The notes under the pieces were generated by a model. The model had not been told where the DNA came from. It saw only the letters and a program-made list of their open reading frames with translations, and ran no database searches. Below, in pieces: positions 54,630-64,000 of a stretch of 64,000 bases of DNA. Within the stretch, counting starts at the first letter, position 1, and each line of letters begins with the position of its first letter. A program made the position numbers and the translations under genes. Source of the DNA: Muscardinus avellanarius (taxonomy: Eukaryota > Chordata > Mammalia > Rodentia > Gliridae); NCBI GenBank assembly GCA_963383645.1, contig OY726572.1:67773738-67837737 (forward strand), in the 5' to 3' direction.

Positions 54630-55022
54630 GGGTATGATGATGCATACTTGGGAAGCTGAGACAGGAGGATCTCAGGTTTGAGATAAGCTTCAACAAGTTA
54701 GTGAGAGTCTCAGTAACCTAGCGAGAATATTTATTTATTTATTGTGGTGTTGGGGGTGGAACCCAGGGGCTTTTCTATCTCTGGGCTATACTCCCAAACC
54801 TATTTTTTATACTTTATTTGGAAACAGGGTCTCACTAAGTTGCTGAGAACCTCCCTAAGTAGATGAGGCTGGCTTCGAACCTGTGATCCTCTTTTCTCAA
54901 CCTCCCAAGCACTGGGATTACAAGTGTGTGCCACCACACCTGGCTAGTGAGACCATTTAAAAATAAATAAATAAGAAATAGGGCTGGCGGATGTAGCTTA
55001 GCAGTAGAGTGTAACAAAAATA
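54630..55022. repeat. Plus-strand SINE split by a minus-strand type II SINE
   Basis: The outer copy covers 54630-54727 and 54946-55022; the inner minus copy is about 54728-54945. 'ctagcgaga' at about 54718 and 'ctagtgaga' at about 54945 mark the inner TSD. Confidence 0.84.
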
Positions 55023-55259
55023 AATGAAGAGATAAATGGCCACTGGAACTCTGCAATTCATGTCTAGCTCTGTTGCCTTCTAATTCATCAGGATGGTGGA
55101 ATTTTAGGACTTAGGGCCAGATATACAGAAGGTCATTTTGTTCTGTCCATATAGCCCTAACTTAGCTATTAATGCCCCCAAATAAATTTGCAACTTGGAC
55201 TCCATGACCTCCTTAGCACTCTCCTGAGCCTGTTCTGTAACACAAAAGTCATGACTTTA
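55023..55259. other. Unique stretch
   Basis: No repeat or gene recognised. Confidence 0.4.
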
Positions 55260-55460
55260 GGCTGGACATGATGGTGCACGCTTGTAATCCCAGTACTTGG
55301 GAGGCTAAAGTGAGGGTTGCAGGTTCTTGGCCAGCCTCAGCTATTTAGTGAGGCCCTCTGCAATTTAGGAAGACCCTGTTTCAAAATAAAGGATAAAAAA
55401 TAGGGCTGAGGGTGTATCTTGGAGGTGGAATGCTTCTGGGTTCAATCTCCAGCACTGAAA
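55260..55460 (+). repeat. SINE type I
   Basis: 'ggctggacatgatggtgcac' to 'caatctccagcactgaaa'. 'aaagtcatgactttag' to the left and 'aaagtcatggctttaa' to the right form a near-exact TSD. Confidence 0.88.
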
Positions 55461-55666
55461 GTCATGGCTTTAAGCAAAAGAGACCCTTTCAAGCCCATCA
55501 CATAGGCATGAGCTTAGCTGGGGATGTGAGAAGTAAAATTTGGATCTTCCCAATCATGTCCCATTGAGAATCAGTAGCACCATCTCTGAAATAGATAGCA
55601 GGAGATTGAGATTTTTCTGTGTCTGTAGTCACGTGTCTGACCCTGGAAAATTCACTTTTTCTTTTT

Positions 55667-55869
55667 TCTTTTCTTTTTTTTTGGTGGTACTGGGGTTCCT
55701 GGAAACCCTTCTACCTCTGGGTTACACTCCCAGACCTATTTTTATATATTTTTTTTTTATTTGGAAACAGGGTCTCTTAAGCCAGCGCGGCTGGTTTCGA
55801 ACCAGCGCGATCCTCCTGTTTCCGCCTCCCAAGCTCAGGGATTACAAGCGTGCGCCACCATGCCCGGCC
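55667..55869 (-). repeat. SINE type III, minus strand
   Basis: 'ggtggtactggggttcctgg' to the B1 head. The hairpin reads AAGCCAGC-GCG-GCTGGTTT. Confidence 0.91.
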
Positions 55870-55919
55870 ACTTTGTTTTTCTAAGTCACAATTTTATCAA
55901 GTGACAGAAACTGAAAATT

Positions 55920-56124
55920 GGCCTGGCATGGTGGCTCACGCTTGTAATCCCAGCATTCGGGAGACTGAGACAGGAGGATTGCGGTTCATGGACAGCCTCA
56001 TCTACTTAGTGAGGCCCTTTGTAACTCAGTGAGACCCTGTTCAAAATAAAGACTAAAAAATAGGGCTGGGGGTATAGCTTGGAGGTAGAATGTTCCTGGG
56101 TTTCATCCCTAGTACTGCAAAAAA
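55920..56124 (+). repeat. SINE type I
   Basis: 'gcctggcatggtggctcacg' to 'tcatccctagtactgcaaaa'. Confidence 0.87.
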
Positions 56125-56187
56125 AAGGAAGAAAGGAAAGAAAGAAAGAAAGAAAGAAAGAAAGCAAGCAAGCAAGCAAGCAAGCAG
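56125..56187 (+). repeat. (GAAA)n(GCAA)n microsatellite
   Basis: The SINE tail expanded into GAAA units and then GCAA units. Confidence 0.92.
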
Positions 56188-56401
56188 AATTGAAGGCCAT
56201 TTTCACAGAGAGATTGGATAGCATCAAGAACATATTGAACTGAGACCAGGAGAGGTTGGTACATCTCTGGTCCTGAATTTCTGCTTCTAGGGAATGAGAG
56301 GGCAGGAATAAATAAACTTTAAGACTTCTTCTCACTCCAAATAATGATATTGTAGGTTTTGTGGCTTACTTAGGATTACAGCATAAAGTGGTGGGTTAAT
56401 A

Positions 56402-56634
56402 TGTTGGTTAGCTTTCCATCACTATGACAAAATGACTGAGGAAAAACAACTTGAAGGAGCAAAGATTCATTTTAGATCATGATTTCCAAGATTTTAGTCT
56501 AGAATCCCTTGGCCCCATTCATTGCTATGGGATGTCCTGAGGCAGAACACCTTGGCAGGGCAGGTGTGGGGGGAACAGAGCTGAGCATCTCACAGTAGCA
56601 ACCAGGAATGGGGGAAAGGGAGAGGAGAGGGAAG

Positions 56635-56688
<54 letters not shown>

Positions 56689-56860
56689 AAGAAGGAGAAG
56701 GAGGAGGAGGAGAGGTAGGCAAAGGCATTCCTCCAGGGACCTACTTCCTCCAATTCTTCCACCTCCTAAAGTATCTGCCACCTCCCAGTAGTGCCCCAGG
56801 CTGGTGACCAAGCCTTCAGCACAGGAATCTTTGGGGGATAGTCTAGATCCAGCTATGACA
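56402..56860 (-). repeat. MaLR-type solo LTR, minus strand
   Basis: Ends TG...CA. The plus strand starts 'tgttggttagctttccatca' and reads 'gacaaaatgactgaggaaaa', 'gaggcagaacaccttggcag', 'gacctacttcctccaattct' and 'ccaagccttcagcacagg'. These are landmarks of antisense MaLR (MLT1/ORR-like) LTRs. A (GA)n tract, 56636-56687, sits in its middle. No internal retroviral genes are attached. Confidence 0.7.
56636..56687 (+). repeat. (GA)n microsatellite
   Basis: About 25 GA units inside the MaLR LTR. Confidence 0.95.
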
Positions 56861-57094
56861 ATTGTTGAGCCTGCTTTCCCCAGCCCCCAGCCTGGGATTC
56901 AAATCTTCTTGCTTGAGACTTGACTGTACTTTTTGACTTTGACTCTGTAGTTTTTTTTTTTTTTAATCTCCTTGAATCTTTGGCTGGGCTATGGGACACC
57001 TTGTTTCCAGACTTTCTCAAACCTATGGGGACAGTGTTTGTAGCACCTGGTACTTTGGAAAGAGTATTTACAGCCATCATCTGGCCAGAATCTT

Positions 57095-57225
57095 ACAGTT
57101 TCTTAAGAGCTAAATATTTATATTCATTTTCCAGATGAGAAGTTGACTCTGGGAGGAATTAAGGACCCAAGGTCCCAAGGCTGCTGCTGCTGCACTAGGG
57201 GCAGAGCTGGACAATAACCAGCCAA
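57095..57225 (-). repeat. Probable MIR fragment
   Basis: 'ttcattttccagatgagaag' followed by 'aggacccaaggtcccaaggc' and 'ggggcagagctgg' fits antisense MIR, with a (CTG)5 run in place of the centre. Confidence 0.6.
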
Positions 57226-57286
57226 AGGTTATTTACTTATAACATTGATGGGGCGTTTGGAAGCGAGGGAGATAGCATTGCTCAGT

Positions 57287-57287
<1 letters not shown>

Positions 57288-57338
<51 letters not shown>
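57288..57338 (+). repeat. (GT)n microsatellite
   Basis: About 25 GT units. Confidence 0.95.
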
Positions 57339-57340
<2 letters not shown>

Positions 57341-57552
57341 CGTGTGCAGCAAAATGTGGACCAAGGAGATTTGAAGTAGGATGCAAAGGAACAGGAAGGG
57401 AGAGGTGGTGGTGGCTCCTCCTTGGCTTTTCCTTGCTGTTGCCATGCCCGGCTTAATGTCTCTGCTTTCTTTCAGTTACCTCTTCTTTATTGTAGAATCA
57501 ATGTGTGCTCACCATAAATGATTCAATCAGAACAGAATTTAATCAGCCCTCT

Positions 57553-57782
57553 ATAGCTGGGCGTGGTGGCGCACGCTTGTAATCCCTGCGCTTGGGAGGT
57601 TGAGACAGGAGGATCGTGCAGGTTCAAAGCCAGCCTCAGCTACTTAGTGAGGCTCTCAGCTACTTAGTGAGACCCTGTTTCCAAATAAAAATATAAAATA
57701 GGTCTGGGAGTGTAGCCCGGAGGTAAAAAGCCTCTGGGTTCCACCCTCAGTACCACCAAAAATAAAATAAAATAAAATAAAT
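57553..57782 (+). repeat. SINE type II with a 12-bp TSD
   Basis: Flanked by 'aatcagccctct' at 57541-57552 and 57783-57794; tail (AAAAT)n. Confidence 0.92.
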
Positions 57783-57794
57783 AATCAGCCCTCT

Positions 57795-58016
57795 TGTGCA
57801 CCCTCTCAGAATGTCTTGTGAATGTGTGGAGAAGTGTCACCATCCTCTCTGGGGTCCCTGGCTAGGGTCAGGTACTCTTGAAATGTTTGTGAGGATATTG
57901 AGGTCTATCCCACAAATCTTGTTTAGATTTGGGATGGGCTATTGGTGTCTAGATCATACATGTGTCCTTTCTCCACTTCAGAGTTCCATCAGGTATACAT
58001 GGAAGTGAGAAACATA
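57795..58016. other. Unique stretch
   Basis: No family or gene recognised. Confidence 0.4.
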
Positions 58017-58415
58017 TTTTTTTCAGAATTGGAGATTGAATCCAGGGACATCCTACCTCCGAGCTACACCTCAGCCCTATTTTTATTTTGAAACGGGATC
58101 TCACTAAGTTAGGGAGGGCCCTACTAAGTAGTGGAGGCTGGCTATGAACCTGTGATCTTCCTGTCTCAGCCTCCCGAGTACGGATATTACACTTTCTTTC
58201 ATTATTTATTGTTTGTGGTACTGGGGATGGAACCCAGGGGCATTCTACCCCCAAGCTACACCTCAAGCCCTATTTTATTCTCTTATTTTGAAACAGGGCC
58301 TCACTATGTTGCAGAGGACCTCACTAAGTTGCTGGGGTTGGTTTTGAACCTACAATCCTTTTGTCTCAATCTCCCAAGTACTGGGATTACAGGTATGTAC
58401 CACCGCACCCAGCTA
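58017..58415 (-). repeat. Two minus-strand SINE composites in tandem
   Basis: Copies 58017-58190 (head truncated) and 58205-58415. Confidence 0.84.
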
Positions 58416-58444
58416 CACAATATTACTTTATTAATATAGCACAA

Positions 58445-58580
58445 AAAAGCTGGATGTGGTGGCAGGTGCCTATAATCCCAGTACTTGGGAGACTGAGACA
58501 GGAGAATCACCTGTTCAAGACCAGTCTCAGCAACTTAGCAAGACCCTGTTTCAAAAAAATTAGAAGGGCCAGGTTGCTTA
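58445..58580 (+). repeat. SINE, mostly B1 half
   Basis: 'agctggatgtggtggcagg' to the A-rich linker; the ID half is missing. Confidence 0.8.
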
Positions 58581-58602
58581 ATCCCTAATTAAAAAAAAAA
58601 AG

Positions 58603-58777
58603 TGCCACCTGCACAAAAATAGTCCTTCTTTGAGTTGAGACACAAGGCTTAGTTCTGAAAACCAAGGAGGACAGCCTCCAATACTGAAAGGACAAAGTTT
58701 GATCACACCAGAGACCACCTTGTAGCCAAGAGATTTATTGGAGGGGACGGTATGAAAGGAAGAGAGAGAGAGAGAGT

Positions 58778-58819
<42 letters not shown>

Positions 58820-59169
58820 GGGGGAGAGAGAAAGAAGAATCCGGGAAGAGAGGGAGCATGTGCTGGGATCAGGGTTATATAGGACCTTGGGGTTACAGAT
58901 TGGGGGCCAATAGGCTAGGAGAAATGCCCTTTGAACTAATTGGCTAGAGTCCCATGGGAGGGGGTTGTGTGGCCAGGTAATTGGCTTGGGGTCAGCAGGG
59001 AATGTCCCTTTTACTGATTGGCCAAGGGCACCAGGAGGGGGCAGGTCTCCCAGGTAAGTGACCAGGTGCAGTCAGAGGGGGATGGTGGCTTAACTGGTCA
59101 GACCAGGGCCTTTCAGGACACTTAGCTTATGGGGGGGGGGTCTGAAATAAGAACCTAATTCATCTAACA
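58603..59169 (-). repeat. Endogenous retrovirus-type solo LTR, minus strand
   Basis: Putative limits are TGTTAG...GGCA on the minus strand. In transcription order it has CCAAT words at 59017-59021, 58980-58984, 58939-58943 and 58899-58903 and a TATA box TATATAA (58875-58881). A CT-rich leader carrying (GA/CAGA)n and a poly(A) signal AATAAA at 58734-58739 follow, about 140 bp after the TATA box, which matches a U3-R-U5 layout. No viral genes are attached, and no clean TSD was found. Family unknown. Confidence 0.6.
58760..58819 (+). repeat. (GA)n(CAGA)n microsatellite
   Basis: GA units and then six CAGA units inside the LTR R region. Confidence 0.93.
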
Positions 59170-59699
59170 AATACCCTCTTCTAAACTGCTGCTGGTTGGA
59201 CCTGTGGATCACCACTCCCCTCCCTCCAAGGGCTTGGAGAGAAGGTGGTACAGGGGAGGCTGACCAGAGGATGCCTGTGTCTTCCCTGTTCAGCATGGAG
59301 GCTGGGAGTGACAGAATGGAGCCCCGGCTCTCACCTGTTATGAAACATTATCACACCGTCTGCCAGTGAAACAGCTCAGGAGTGTCCTTGGCTCTGAACT
59401 GCCCCTCCTCCCTTAGTAGGCTAGTAAGGTTTGTGTTTGTTCCGTCTGAGGCAAAGACAAATATGATAAAAGTAGTAGAAATTCCCTCACCTTACACAGG
59501 ACCAGCTTTCTCCTGTTAAAGTGACCCCTTTAACTTAGGGCACAATTCTCTCAACAGCCTCGCCGAAACATACAGATATTCCCCGCAGCAGAATATATTG
59601 CTAGCTGCTATGTTAGAAGTTGGGAGTCAGAGACAGCCAACATGTACTCTGCTCTCAAGGGAGTGCGATCCAGAATGGGAGCCAGGTGGCCACCTGACA
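59170..59699. other. Unique stretch, no gene seen
   Basis: No repeat family recognised. Confidence 0.4.
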
Positions 59700-59930
59700 G
59701 TTGAAATATTGTTATGAAGCTATAATAATGACAATATTATATGTTCAGGGTACACTTACTAAGTGCAGGTAAGACTTATTATTTTGGCTAGTCCTCACCA
59801 TAGTCCTATTCAGGTAGCTAGCACTCCCCATTTTCAGATGAGGGAACTGAGGCTTAAGAGAGGGTAAGGTCACACAAGGTCACGCAGCTAGTGAGAGGCG
59901 GAGCCAGGAGTTCTTGTGCGGCACCACCAC
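59700..59930 (-). repeat. MIR element
   Basis: 'ccccattttcagatgaggga', then 'actgaggcttaagagaggg', 'aaggtcacgcagctagtgag' and 'gaggcggagccaggagttc' are a clear antisense MIR. Confidence 0.85.
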
Positions 59931-61440
59931 GTGGCATTCCTGTGACAGAGGACAATGTGGGTGCTGCAGGAGTCCTGACCGCAGAGTCAGGGAGATCATA
60001 GAGATGTTCACATGTCGCCCTGTGAATGCTTGAGGGCCTCTTAGGGAACAGCCAGATACACAGGGGAAGAAAGAGGGAGCATTAGTAGGTCAGGTCTGCA
60101 CGGGACGCCTCGGCAGGAGCTGGAGGGGGGAGGACGCTGAAAGGGGCTGCAGGAGGCAGCAAGGCTGAGGTGAGGGCCCAAGTTCCAAGTTCGTAGGTGT
60201 CTCCTAGTGAGCTCCTCACCTCAAGGTTAACCCAGGAACATTTGGTAATGACCTCTGTTGAGGCTTGTTAACATAAAAATATTTATCTCTGAGAAGGACA
60301 CGAATGAAAATATCTCAGCAAGGAGGGAGGGGAGACATCAGGGCATCAGGAGCCGGAATCTCGACCATCTGGAATCCTACTGAGACTTGGCGGCCCGTTC
60401 CAGAGTCTCAGGTATCTTGCCAATATATTTTTTAAAGGAGAAAAAAACCACCCCTCAATAATGGTGTCTGCTCTAATGATGCACCAGATTCTCCTCACAT
60501 TGGCGTTTATAGACTTCCTGCCAATGGGCCGGAGAGCACACGTTGGACGGTGCAAAGGCGGCAAGGGGTGGGGGGAGCAAGGAGTGATGGAGCTGTGCCT
60601 CCCAGGGTTTTTATTATCATCGCTGCCTTTAGCCATATGCTCCTCAAAGGCACTGACGAGCCTGGCCCGCTTTCAAAGGAATTCCTAAACCCAGATTTCA
60701 TGTTCGTCATCACATCTCCGGATTGTCAGCGCTCTGCACAGGAAACACAAATTTTATGGAAGTTCTTAAATGTTTCTCTGTAAATGTTGATCAGCCTTTC
60801 CTGTCATTACGTGAGACACCTGGGATGTTGAAATGGATGCTAATAAATAGCCAATCCATCTTATGGCCACGTAATGAAATGCAGTTCTCTTGCTTGAAAT
60901 AGGCTGGCTTGCTCCTTGAGTAGGTTCCAGAAGCTGCACAAGAAAAGGGAATGGAACGGTTTCTTTTTTAGCCTGTTTGGTTGTTCCTTACCACCACCAC
61001 CCCCCGCCCCCATTGCCACTTTAAAAAAACGGAATGAAAACAGAGTTGACCCGTGGAGGGCACCAGTTTGCAAGCACAGCCTGGACCCTGTTCACACTGC
61101 CCCTGTCATCCAAGGGGTTTGTCACTGTTTGCCACCCCCGGAGATCCCATGTGGTTACGACTCCTCATACCTTCTGGGTCTTTCTCCAGCCCTTTTCTTC
61201 TCCCCGTTCCACATACGAGTTTTGCTCAATTTTACAAATAGAAACATTACACTGGCACCCGAAGCGTCAGAGGGCTGACAGGTCAGGAGCAGAGTCTGTG
61301 AGACCCCTGCAACCAAATAAGGCTTTGCATCTCTGCAGCATCCCTGACCCCATCTCCATCCTGAAGGACAATGTGCTTCTATGCAAAAATGATGGCATCA
61401 TTACAAAGGTTCTGGAGAATTACAAGCCATAAATACATGG
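59931..61440. other. SINE-free island, best candidate conserved non-coding element
   Basis: About 1.5 kb with no SINE or L1. The part 60750-60900 is AT-rich and dense in homeodomain/POU-like words (TAAT, ATGCTAATAAATAGCC). Frames here (for example 61034-61432, plus) show no domain. An enhancer role for EGR4, FBXO41 or ALMS1 is conjecture. Confidence 0.35.
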
Positions 61441-61757
61441 ATTTTTTTTTTTAAAGACTTGTGTGAAAGGAGCAAAGAATAGGGATACATCCTGTGAGAA
61501 CACCATGGTCCCTCACCAGTAAGTTCTTGAATGAGTGAGCTTTGCGTAGATTTGAAGTGCGTTGGATATTCCATCCAAAAGGAAAGGCAGGTTCCTTCAC
61601 TTTATGCCCCCAAAGTTAGAAGACTAATGGTGTAAGATAACCTTGGATATTGGATGCAGATTCAAATGTCTCATCCAAACATGTCCTCTGTTTACTGGAT
61701 ACCATGGACAGTTCCCTGGGAGTCAATACAAGGTCACATTCAGCACCTGAGACAGAA

Positions 61758-61789
61758 GGAGAGAGCGAGAGAGAGCGAGAGCGAGAGCG

Positions 61790-61838
<49 letters not shown>

Positions 61839-61840
61839 GG

Positions 61841-61886
<46 letters not shown>
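61758..61886 (+). repeat. Compound (GA)n and (GT)n microsatellite
   Basis: GAGAGC-rich start, pure (GA) to about 61836, a short link, then (GT)23 ending at the next SINE. Confidence 0.95.
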
Positions 61887-61887
<1 letters not shown>

Positions 61888-62025
61888 GTTACTGGGACTG
61901 AACCCAGAAGCATTCTACTTCTAAGCTACACCCCCAACCCCATTTTTTTTGAGGTACTGGGGATGGAACCCAGGGGCATTCTACCTCTGAGCAACACCCC
62001 CAGCCTCTATTTTTAAAAAATGTTT
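61887..62025 (-). repeat. Two ID halves, minus strand
   Basis: 'ttactgggactgaacccag' (61887-61945) and 'gaggtactggggatggaacc' (61951-62010). Confidence 0.8.
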
Positions 62026-62560
62026 TATAGCTGCATTGTTTTCATACATTATATTGGGGTGAAAACTTGTGTGGACATACATCCCTATTTTTTATTCTTT
62101 ATTTTGAAATGGTCTCATTGAGTTGCAAAGGGCCTCATTAAGTAGCTGAGGCTGTCCACAAACCATGTTCCTCCTGTCTCAGCCTCCCAAATGCTGGGAT
62201 TACAAGCGTGAGCCACCATGCCCGGCTCCCCATTTTTTATTTTTAATTTTGATACAGGGCCTGGCTAAGTTGCTGAAGCTGGCCTCAAAACTATGATCCT
62301 CCTATTTCAGCCTTCGAAGTACTGGGATTATAGGTGTGCACCACTGTGACTAGCAGCATAGGACTTTTTTCCCCCTTTTTTTATATTTTATTGGTGCACT
62401 GTATTCATACATCATAGTGGGATACAAACTTTTGTAGACATGCATGCACACATCGCCCAGTCAGCCCTCGCCCAATCCCCACCCCATTCCCTCCCCATCC
62501 CTCCTTCCCATGCTTGGCTTAGTGGTTGACATCTAGTATTATAGCAATTTATCCAAAATT
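62026..62560 (-). repeat. L1 3' UTR fragment with SINE insertions
   Basis: Antisense L1 3' UTR words at 62026-62087 ('gttttcatacattatattgg') and 62378-62560 ('ttggtgcactgtattcatac', then a C-rich tract). SINE B1 halves lie at 62088-62228 and 62229-62355. Confidence 0.6.
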
Positions 62561-62639
62561 AAAAATGATAATCTCACACAACAGTTTCATTTGTCTGATA
62601 CCAAGCTTTTGATGACTTAAAGATAACATTTCAACATTT

Positions 62640-63420
62640 CTTTTTGCTTTCTTTTTTTACCAGAGAGTATTTTTTTTCTATTTTTTTAGGTGAAACTATC
62701 ATATATTTATATATTTATTTTTCAGAAAAAAATCTATCCTAATATGGAATATGGATTCTAGATACCCAAAACGATCTTGAAAAAGAACAAAGCTAGAAAA
62801 TATATATTTTCTGATTTCAAACCATATAAAGCTACAATAATTGAAACAGTGTAGTACTGTTCTAAAGGCAGATATATAAACCATTGGAGTTAAATACAAG
62901 CCTAGAGCTAAATTCTTCCCTATATTATCAAGTTATTTTTGACAAGGTTTTCACGAACATTTGGTGGTGGAAATAATAATCTTTTAACTAAATATTGTTG
63001 AAAAATAATAATTACATGGAAAAGAATAAAATTGGACCCTTACCTAATCCCATATACAAGTATTAACTCAAAATAGATAAAAGACCTAAATATAAATCTT
63101 AAGACTATAAACTTTTAGAAGAAAATCTGGGTCATAAAACCTCACAACATTGAAATTGGCAGTGATTTCTTGGATATGATTTCAATGGCACAGGCAACAG
63201 AAGAGTATACAAACTCCCTAAAAAATAAAAACATATTGTATATCCAAAGACAATGTAAACAGAGTTAAAAGTTACTAATAGAATGGGATAAAATATTTCC
63301 AAATGCTATATCTGAAGGTATATTAATATTCCAACTAGAAATCCTAAAAATTAACAACAATAAAGGCAAACAATACCATTTAGAGATAGGTAAAAGACTA
63401 ACATAAATAATGAATCTCCA
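62640..63420 (+). repeat. L1 ORF2 carboxy-terminal part, plus strand
   Basis: 'aaaccatataaagctacaat', 'gcagatatataaaccattgg', 'tcaaaatagataaaagacct' and 'ttcttggatatgatttcaat' follow the end of L1 ORF2 in order. Many stops; inactive. It ends abruptly at about 63.42 kb. Confidence 0.75.
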
Positions 63421-63433
63421 CAGATAACCAATC

Positions 63434-64000
63434 TTAGTTGTCTGTTGGATGGAAAATCTTGTTTCTCTGGTTCTGGTGTGTGTTACCTATTTCTTCTTTG
63501 TAGTTAATCTCTTTGAGTATTTTCTCTAGCGCTGGTTTTGAAGACATAAATTCCTTCAGTTTCTGTTTGTCATGGAAGCTTCTTATTTCCCCATCTAATT
63601 TGATAGAAAGTTTTGCTGGGTAGGAAATTTTTGGCTGGAAGTTGTTTTCTTTCAGAGTTTGGAATATGTTACTCCAAGCCCTTCTGGCTCTCATGACTTG
63701 GTTTGGGAAGTCTGGAGTGATTCTAATTGGCTTGCCTCTGAATGTCACTTGGCTCTTTGTTTTTGTTGCCTTTAAGATTCTCTGCTTGGCTTCCACATTG
63801 GTCATTTTGACAATTATGTGGCGTGGGGATCCTCTTCTCCGGTCCTGTCTAAAGGGGGTTCTATAAGTTTCCTGGACCTGTGTATCGACCTCTTGCTCTA
63901 TATCTGGAAATTTTTCTGCTATTACTTCCTTAAAGAGATTGTTGATCCCTTTGGTTGCACCTTCTTTTCCCTCCTCTATTCCAATTATTTTTAGGTTAGC
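63434..64000 (-). CDS. LINE-1 ORF1p, carboxy-terminal part, partial at the window edge
   Basis: ORF1p is the L1 RNA-binding protein that packages L1 RNA for retrotransposition. A single open frame of 188 codons plus stop runs from the window edge (64000) to a stop at 63434-63436. It covers the end of the RRM region (IIGIEEG near the edge, ETYRTPFRQDRRRGSPRHII) and the C-terminal domain (QVTFRGKPIRITPDF, ARRAWSNIFQTLKENNFQPK, YPAKLSIKLDGEI, FHDKQKLKEF). The end is HPTDN-stop. No frameshift is seen, so this L1 is far younger than the others in the window. ORF2 should follow to the left but is absent; a plus-strand L1 piece begins within 15 bases. Mobility of this copy is unlikely on the left side. 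Confidence 0.85.
   Translation of the reverse strand, partial: ANLKIIGIEEGKEGATKGINNLFKEVIAEKFPDIEQEVDTQVQETYRTPFRQDRRRGSPRHIIVKMTNVEAKQRILKATKTKSQVTFRGKPIRITPDFPNQVMRARRAWSNIFQTLKENNFQPKISYPAKLSIKLDGEIRSFHDKQKLKEFMSSKPALEKILKEINYKEEIGNTHQNQRNKIFHPTDN

Noticed and set aside
61034..61432. 132-codon frame in the 60-61 kb island
   Set aside because: No recognisable domain; overlapping frames are equally long and composition is unremarkable.
16800..64000. ALMS1 exons to the right of EGR4
   Set aside because: No frame resembling ALMS1 repeats or exons was seen; in other mammals the gene starts further away than this window reaches.

Overview
The window is mammalian nuclear DNA. Its intron-containing zinc-finger gene, CpG islands, LINE-1, MIR and MaLR debris and about one hundred short interspersed elements (SINEs) all point that way. 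Most SINEs are composites of a 7SL-derived B1 half and a tRNA-derived ID half joined by an A-rich linker. That B1-dID architecture is known from non-murid rodents of the squirrel, mountain beaver and dormouse group. I read the host as such a rodent, perhaps dormouse-like, but the species is not proven by the sequence.

Only one protein gene is clearly present: EGR4 on the minus strand (coding exons 16155-16020 and 15660-14342, one intron of 359 bp, TATA box at 16408-16415, poly(A) signal at 13813-13818). Its CpG island runs from about 14.1 to 16.7 kb and carries the hallmarks of an immediate-early promoter (CRE-like, CArG+ETS and EGR sites). A second, TATA-less CpG island at 1.56-2.62 kb has a strong minus-strand splice donor. 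From mammalian gene order (FBXO41 lies next to EGR4, same strand) it is probably the FBXO41 promoter and first non-coding exon; the FBXO41 coding part would lie left of the window. No ALMS1 exon (next gene on the right in other mammals) was recognised.

From about 16.8 kb to the end is intergenic DNA dominated by SINEs in both orientations, often nested. Three SINE types recur. Type I has linker 'caaaataaagaataaaa' and ID word 'ggtagaatgcccctgggttc'. Type II has linker 'ccaaataaagtataaaatag' and ID word 'gtagaaagcctctgggttcc'. Type III is shorter, carries 'gcttaagagaccctgtttcc' and ends 'gtttccaggaaccccagtac'. Types II and III are often flanked by clear target-site duplications (TSDs) and insert into older repeats, so they look youngest. 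L1 fragments lie at 17.1, 28.4-29.2, 32.3-35.2, 42.2-42.8, 47.3-49.7, 53.8-54.6 and 62-64 kb; the last includes an open ORF1 carboxy half at the window edge. MaLR-type LTRs lie at 50.0-51.3 and 56.4-56.9 kb, and another LTR at 58.6-59.2 kb. SINE-poor islands at 20.8-21.3, 40.6-41.1, 45.5-47.1 and 59.2-61.6 kb are the best candidates for conserved regulatory DNA.

The most unusual object is at 48576-48878: a tRNA-Asp(GTC) sequence with its 3' trailer fused directly to the 5' end of a type III SINE, the pair flanked by one 14-bp TSD inside an L1. It is a chimeric retroposon whose tRNA part keeps both RNA polymerase III promoter boxes. Other points worth checking are a hairpin that defines SINE type III, a double SINE insertion at one site with three TSD copies, a perfect 15-bp palindrome inside an L1, and an unclassified repeat block at 29.5-30.3 kb.
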